Origin: Fimimonas sp963619835
GTDB taxonomy: Bacteria > Bacillota > Clostridia > Christensenellales > CAG-314
Length of the DNA stretch: 50,960 bases
Assembly (NCBI GenBank): GCA_963619835.1
Contig: CAVEYD010000004.1
Location: 1 to 50,960 of the forward strand
Direction of reading: 5' to 3'
Part shown: piece after piece, positions 50,902 to 50,960 of the stretch
Numbering within the stretch: position 1 is the first letter of the stretch
How the letters are laid out: the number at the start of each line of letters is the position of its first letter
Made by a program: the position numbers and the translations under genes
Notes under the pieces: generated by a model
Database searches by the model: none
What the model was told of the DNA's origin: nothing
Seen by the model: the letters and a program-made list of their open reading frames with translations, nothing else

Positions 50902-50960
50902 GAGGAAAATAAAAATTTTTTTTCACAAAATTTTCAAATTTTGTATTTACACTGCAAGTC

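Noticed and set aside
1..50960. CRISPR arrays, insertion sequences, integrases, rRNA and tRNA genes
   Set aside because: None was seen when reading the window; there are no regularly spaced repeats and no transposase or integrase-like proteins.

Overview
The window looks like the chromosome of a low-GC, Gram-positive anaerobe, most likely an uncultured gut clostridium (Bacillota). The reasons are AT-rich sequence with vegetative TTGACA/TATAAT promoters, AGGAGG ribosome sites, U-tailed terminators, pyruvate:ferredoxin oxidoreductase, type III glutamine synthetase, a FloA-type flotillin, lipoproteins with Gram-positive lipoboxes, a TasA-like signal peptide and a YesMN two-component pair. I saw no rRNA, tRNA, CRISPR array, transposase or phage gene.

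Layout. (1) 1-5.5 kb: central metabolism (nifJ on minus; manA and a flavin reductase on plus). (2) 6-7.6 kb: a TasA-like/beta-helix surface protein behind a long structured leader holding a G10 tract. (3) 7.8-28.3 kb: a glycan-use locus. It has two paralogous surface beta-helix glycosidases, a large anchored surface protein, a YesN/YesM pair with an extra kinase-less sensor, a sugar ABC importer without its ATPase, two overlapping GH65 phosphorylases and beta-phosphoglucomutase. The likely flow is: cut the glycan outside, import the oligosaccharide, phosphorolyse it to beta-glucose-1-phosphate, and isomerise that to glucose-6-phosphate. (4) 28.5-37.5 kb: housekeeping (hpf, floA and a small partner, mgtC, prs, an Mrp/NBP35 ATPase, a CofE-like ligase with glnN). 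(5) 38-41.5 kb: a surface lipoprotein behind a promoter whose spacer contains eight Gs, then a DUF2971 protein. (6) 41.9-46.7 kb: a probable conflict or signalling island. A membrane TrkA-N/RyR protein is divergent from a two-gene operon of a double GNAT protein and a TIR protein with a methyltransferase-like C-terminus. Codon use here (more CTC, GAG, ATC) looks different from the neighbours, which suggests transfer. (7) 46.9-50.8 kb: a HAD phosphatase and a GH38 protein lacking the usual catalytic Asp.

The two observations I rate highest are the TIR/GNAT/RyR island and the long G tracts. Two tracts (G9 at the left edge, G8 at 38 kb) sit exactly between a consensus -35 and -10, abutting the -10, each with an 18-nt spacer. 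This is the architecture of slipped-strand phase variation, and one copy drives a surface lipoprotein. A third tract (G10) lies in the leader of the TasA-like surface protein.
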